A DNA stretch of 64,000 nucleotides from Spirodela intermedia (Eukaryota > Streptophyta > Magnoliopsida > Alismatales > Araceae). Shown here piece by piece: positions 60,465 to 64,000 of this stretch (positions are counted from its first letter, which is position 1; each line of letters opens with the position of its first letter). The stretch covers positions 5,359,037 to 5,423,036 of the forward strand of contig LR746274.1 in NCBI GenBank assembly GCA_902729315.2, in the 5' to 3' direction. The notes beneath the pieces were generated by a model. It saw only the letters and a list, made by a program, of their open reading frames with translations, did not search any database and was not told where the DNA came from. The position numbers and the translations under genes were made by a program.

Positions 60465-62800
60465 GTTTCACCCCCCTTCCTTCTACCTCTCCCTCTCCCT
60501 CTCCCTACTCCGTCAGGAGAATTCAGTTTGATGCTTCCTACAGCGAATAAGTGAAGCCGAAATCCCAGATCAGGCGTCAGCGATAGAGTCGGATATCTGT
60601 ATGGTAGCAAGCCACTATTGAGCGTTGACCTACTAGAGCCGTGAATCTGGGAAGATTAGCCAAGGTCTACGAATCAATAAATGTTATAATGGGTTGCTGT
60701 TGTAAGAGGATCGAGAAGGATTCAAGTGGATGGGTCAATTTATCTATTGAGATTGATTAGAAACGATCCTAAATTATGACTAAGTTTGGCCAGAACAAGG
60801 TGAGCTGACTCTTGTGTTGACTAAGACTCGTAGAAAGGGCATTTAGTCAACAACTAGAAGAAAAATAAATTGCTTCACTCCTTTTTGAGTAATAATCATC
60901 GGAATACCATAGAAATGTGTGACATCTTTCAAAGTCAACCCTCCTATTCAAAAGGGTCAAAATCATTGGAATACCACTCATCTTGTCATATTGCAAATTA
61001 ATGAGGTGGGAATTATTTCAAAAAAAGGGAATAACTTTGTGTACACGTGCCCTGGGACCCTCAAACGGGTCGGGCCTGAAGATGAGGTGAGTTTCGGGGC
61101 GGATTCCTTTGAATCCCCAGGCCCCACATTTTGGCATGCAACCATGCGACGTGGAGAGCGAGAGATGGAGAGCGAGAGAGAGAGCAAGAGAGAGAGAGAT
61201 GGAGAGCAAGAGAGAGAGAGGGATGGAAAGCAAGAGAGAGAGAGAGATGGAGCGTGAGAGAGAGAGAGAATTTATTGGGGCGGAGGGGGGTGGCCATAGA
61301 AGATAGAGACAAGAGACGGAATGGGGGGGGGGGGATATCGCCATCGCACAGGAAGGGTCTCTCTCCCTCTCTCTTTCTTTCTCTAACGTGTATGAGAAGG
61401 CAGCCCATTACTTTTCCTGGGTTGCGCTCTGCTCTCGTCGCAGGCAATCTTGTCTGGTACCCATCTTTCCTTCCCTCCCCCTTTCTCTCTCTCTCTCTCT
61501 CGTATGAAGAGCTTTCCTCACGTTGGAAAGAGGATGATATCATCGGATAACTTTCTTTATTTGGGCAGAAGTGATCATCGATTAGTGGGAGAAGAAAGGC
61601 CATACATACATCTTTGTCATCTCTCTCTCGATCTCATCCCCTACAAATGGGCCCGACGAAGATATACGACGGCCCATGTCATCCATCCTTCGCACAAAGG
61701 CTCCTTTTTACGGGATCTCAGACCGCACAATCAATGGACCTTTACAATCGTGTGGCCCCGATCGTGTGATCCATTCGAACCGTCAAATCTCTCGTCTCCT
61801 TCCCGCCAACGTCCATGGAACTATCCTTTCATATTTTGTATTTAACTACTCGGTTTAGGATATATGTGCTATAAAAGTTGATAATGAGGGACAAATATGA
61901 CCAATTCCTCCGACATTGCCAGCCCCCCGAAATTTCAGGTCTACCGAATGGGCCAGCACTTAGGACCGTTCGATTCCGCCGAACCACGTGCTGATGGCGC
62001 CTGCCAGCCACCGACCCATCGATATCGAGCGTCCGAATGACGTGTCTCCATCATTTATATTTATTTATTTACTAAAAGGTCGTACATTGTCTAAACCATA
62101 CTTTTAGATGATAAAATTGTACAAATATCCTCTGATAAGGCGCGATTGCCCAGCTTTTTAGGACATTTTCTGTATTAAAAAGTTTAATGGTAACAATATG
62201 AATTATAGTTTCGTAGTGATTTTAAGAACCCTACTTTCTGTCCCTTCTGAATGGCGTTTGTCCACGTAAGCAGGAGCAACGTGACACAGAGCGTGGGTTC
62301 CAAGGAGATTAGGATTTTTTAACAAAAAATCCTATTTTAGTGATGTGTTAAATTTTTGACCCTACCAATATTTTCTCTATGCTGTCGACGTTCACATAGG
62401 AATTTGATGCGGAGATAGGAAAGAGACAATAACACATTTCATGCGGACTTAAATGTAATTTTTAGAATATTTTCTAAAAAGTCCGACGTCCTTCTGTTAT
62501 TGAGCAAATATCCTGTCTTATGGGAGTTATGTGAAGTATTCAGGACATCGGATAATGTTCTGCGACCAAAAGGAGACAATAAATTTTAACGCAAAGCCCT
62601 CTTTTATTCCTGAGGACTTAAATGTAATATGTTGTGCAGTGCAGACCGAGCATGGATGTTATTATACCATTAGGGATTTATTTGCAAAAGAGTCGGGAAT
62701 TTTCTGTTTTGTATATGAAAAACCACCTTATTTTATGTAAATGGCGTAAATACTTCCGTTCGTTGGAAAACGTTTTGACCACAAGTGCCAAGGTGGTCGT
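60465..62800. other. Intergenic region with GA-rich low complexity, no gene seen
   Basis: Begins with the 3' UTR of the phosphatase gene. At 61140-61275 an impure GA array with recurring GAGATGGA(G/A)(A/C) units forms low-complexity frames on both strands, followed by a G run (61323-61333) and a CT tract (61480-61500). The rest shows short frames only. Confidence 0.5.
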
Positions 62801-62986
62801 GGGCTGGCGGCTCTATCTTGTTCTTCGTCTACCTCCGGTCATCCCGCACCCCATCTTCCTCCCCATCTTCCCTTTTCTCCGCCATTATAAAATTCCTCCA
62901 TCTCCCTTGTTCCCAGCACGCGCTCCATCGTCTCACCGACCCTGCGGATCCTCTGCAGGCGGAGCTCTCTGCATCCCCTTTCTAAG

Positions 62987-63808
62987 GTACGGATTATATT
63001 TCGGTTGTGATACCGATTCTCGTCCCCCCATCTATTTCTGAATCTCTCCGCATCAACTATTCTTCTTTTTCTTTTTCTCCCTCTCTGACGCTCTCAGATG
63101 CATCCTCTGATATCTTCGTCCTGTTGAAGATAAATGTTTCCGTCCCCACTTGACCAGACATCGCCGAGACATCGAACTTGTGGCTTGCGTTTTCTATGTA
63201 ATTTCGAATAAGTCAGATCCAGTCGAAGGTCCTCTTCTCTCTCTCTCTACCGACTGTATGTCCGTTTATGTCTGTGCGTTTGTGGATGGCGCTCTATGAT
63301 TGTGAGCTTGATGAGCCAATTATTTCCATTTTCCTCTTCTATGCCAAGCCTCCTCCATTCACTTTCAGAGAGGCTGTTAGCATAGAAGCAGACAGATACA
63401 TGATAAAGATCAAAAAGGAGATAAACCGATGTTTCTTTCCCGAATCACAAGTTCATTCATCATTTGTTATGCTTCTGCCATTTCTGTCACTGCCCGTCTC
63501 GATGATCTGCCAAACCTGTGGATGTTCTTGAAATGGACCAGTTGTGATCTTTACTCTGATCTGGTGCAGCTTATTTTGCCTAACGAGATGGACGCTTGTG
63601 GAGGCTAAGTCTCGTCTCCGATCTATATGGCCTTGATCGGTATGATCTCGACGTATTCATGTATGTGGCGATATTTTACTTGCTGTAAATCATATGATGT
63701 ATTCATATGCTATATTTCTTTGTTATTTTTCTTAACCATCTCCATGAAAAAATGCTGCAGCAGATTGTTGGTTTGCTGAATTTCGTTCCATTTCCTCGCG
63801 CTGTGCAG
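62987..63808 (+). other. Probable leader intron of the gene at the window end
   Basis: A CT-rich, TSS-like block (about 62840-62986) ends with TCTAAG|GTACGG, and the acceptor TGTGCAG lies 11 bp before the ATG at 63820. This is the common plant layout of a long intron in the 5' UTR. The exact leader exon borders are inferred. Confidence 0.5.
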
Positions 63809-63819
63809 GTTCTGGGGCG

Positions 63820-64000
63820 ATGTTTGAGGGGAAGAAAGCTTCTCACAGTAAGATAGTTGGTACCATTGGAAGAAACATCAAGAGAAGCAACTCTGGCATG
63901 GCATTTGAATCAAAGCTAGCTGGAGCTAACAGAACATCTAGTTTGGTGTCTCAGATTGTCTACCCGGCTGCATCCTTTGAGCCTTGGTCTCTCAAGATCC
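63820..64000 (+). CDS. Unidentified gene, N-terminal part only (cut by window end)
   Basis: The exon opens after an acceptor at 63808 and remains open to the end of the window, giving 60 codons. It starts MFEGKKASHSKIVGTIGRN and continues with a Lys/Arg/Ser-rich part, then SSLVSQIVYPAASFEPWSL. I do not recognise the family. Near-normal codon use, a plausible leader intron upstream and an uninterrupted frame support a real gene; a role cannot be suggested from the N-terminus. Confidence 0.6.
   Translation, partial: MFEGKKASHSKIVGTIGRNIKRSNSGMAFESKLAGANRTSSLVSQIVYPAASFEPWSLKI

Noticed and set aside
61061-61603. Minus-strand frame of 180 codons
   Set aside because: It is produced mostly by GA/CT repeats that translate as Leu-Ser runs; no conserved segment is visible.
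1-64000. CRISPR arrays, operons, prokaryotic elements or a novel defence-like cluster
   Set aside because: The window is plant nuclear DNA; repeats seen are microsatellites, tandem duplications and transposon remnants, and the genes are unrelated in function.

Overview
The window is nuclear DNA from a flowering plant. The evidence is intron-rich genes with canonical GT..AG plant introns, plant-only families (HIPP metallochaperone-like protein, DUF3339, DUF1499, MED30, ASY1, PAP27-type phosphatase), long AT-rich introns and degenerate Ty1/copia and Ty3/gypsy elements. Several coding regions are very GC-rich, most strikingly an intronless ribonucleotide reductase small subunit, while introns and intergenic DNA are AT-rich. 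(GA/CT)n tracts sit in many leaders, introns and tails. This pattern suggests a monocot outside the grasses (for example a Zingiberales or palm relative), but that is inference from composition and not proven.

Layout. 1-9 kb: a putative DUF4408/DUF761-like membrane protein and a two-HMA isoprenylated HIPP, both on the minus strand. 9-21 kb: AT-rich accessory DNA holding a decayed Ty1/copia element (LTR and primer-binding site at about 11.0-11.4 kb, pol remnants to 14.5 kb and again at 18.1-18.5 kb), split by a roughly 3.2 kb inverted-repeat (foldback) structure centred near 16.43 kb. 21.7-28.5 kb: a gene island with a DUF1499 protein (minus) diverging from Mediator subunit MED30 (plus), followed by NTF2 (plus). 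28.5-36 kb: AT-rich DNA with a decayed Ty3/gypsy pol at about 33.0-34.3 kb. 36-42 kb: small membrane-protein genes (a DUF3339 protein and a two-helix protein) and a GC-rich hypothetical ORF. 42.4-54.6 kb: three minus-strand genes in a row, namely a seven-exon conserved protein of unknown function, the RNR small subunit R2 and the meiotic axis protein ASY1 in about 20 coding exons. ASY1 diverges from a PAP27-like phosphatase gene (plus, 12 exons, 55.3-60.5 kb). The window ends inside the first coding exon of an unidentified plus-strand gene.

No operon-like functional unit is expected or seen; the genes are independent housekeeping, reproductive or metal and phosphate related functions. RNR R2 (dNTP supply in S phase) and ASY1 (meiotic chromosome axis) are neighbours, but a shared role is only speculation. 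I found no clear new molecular system. The most unusual content is in gene architecture: two apparent GC-AG introns, a 13-nt microexon, a start codon alone in its own exon, an in-frame stop-free intron in the HIPP gene, an ambiguous ASY1 junction, a microsatellite serving as polypyrimidine tract, and the large foldback nested in a copia element. All exon models were drawn by eye from reading frame, splice dinucleotides and family resemblance.
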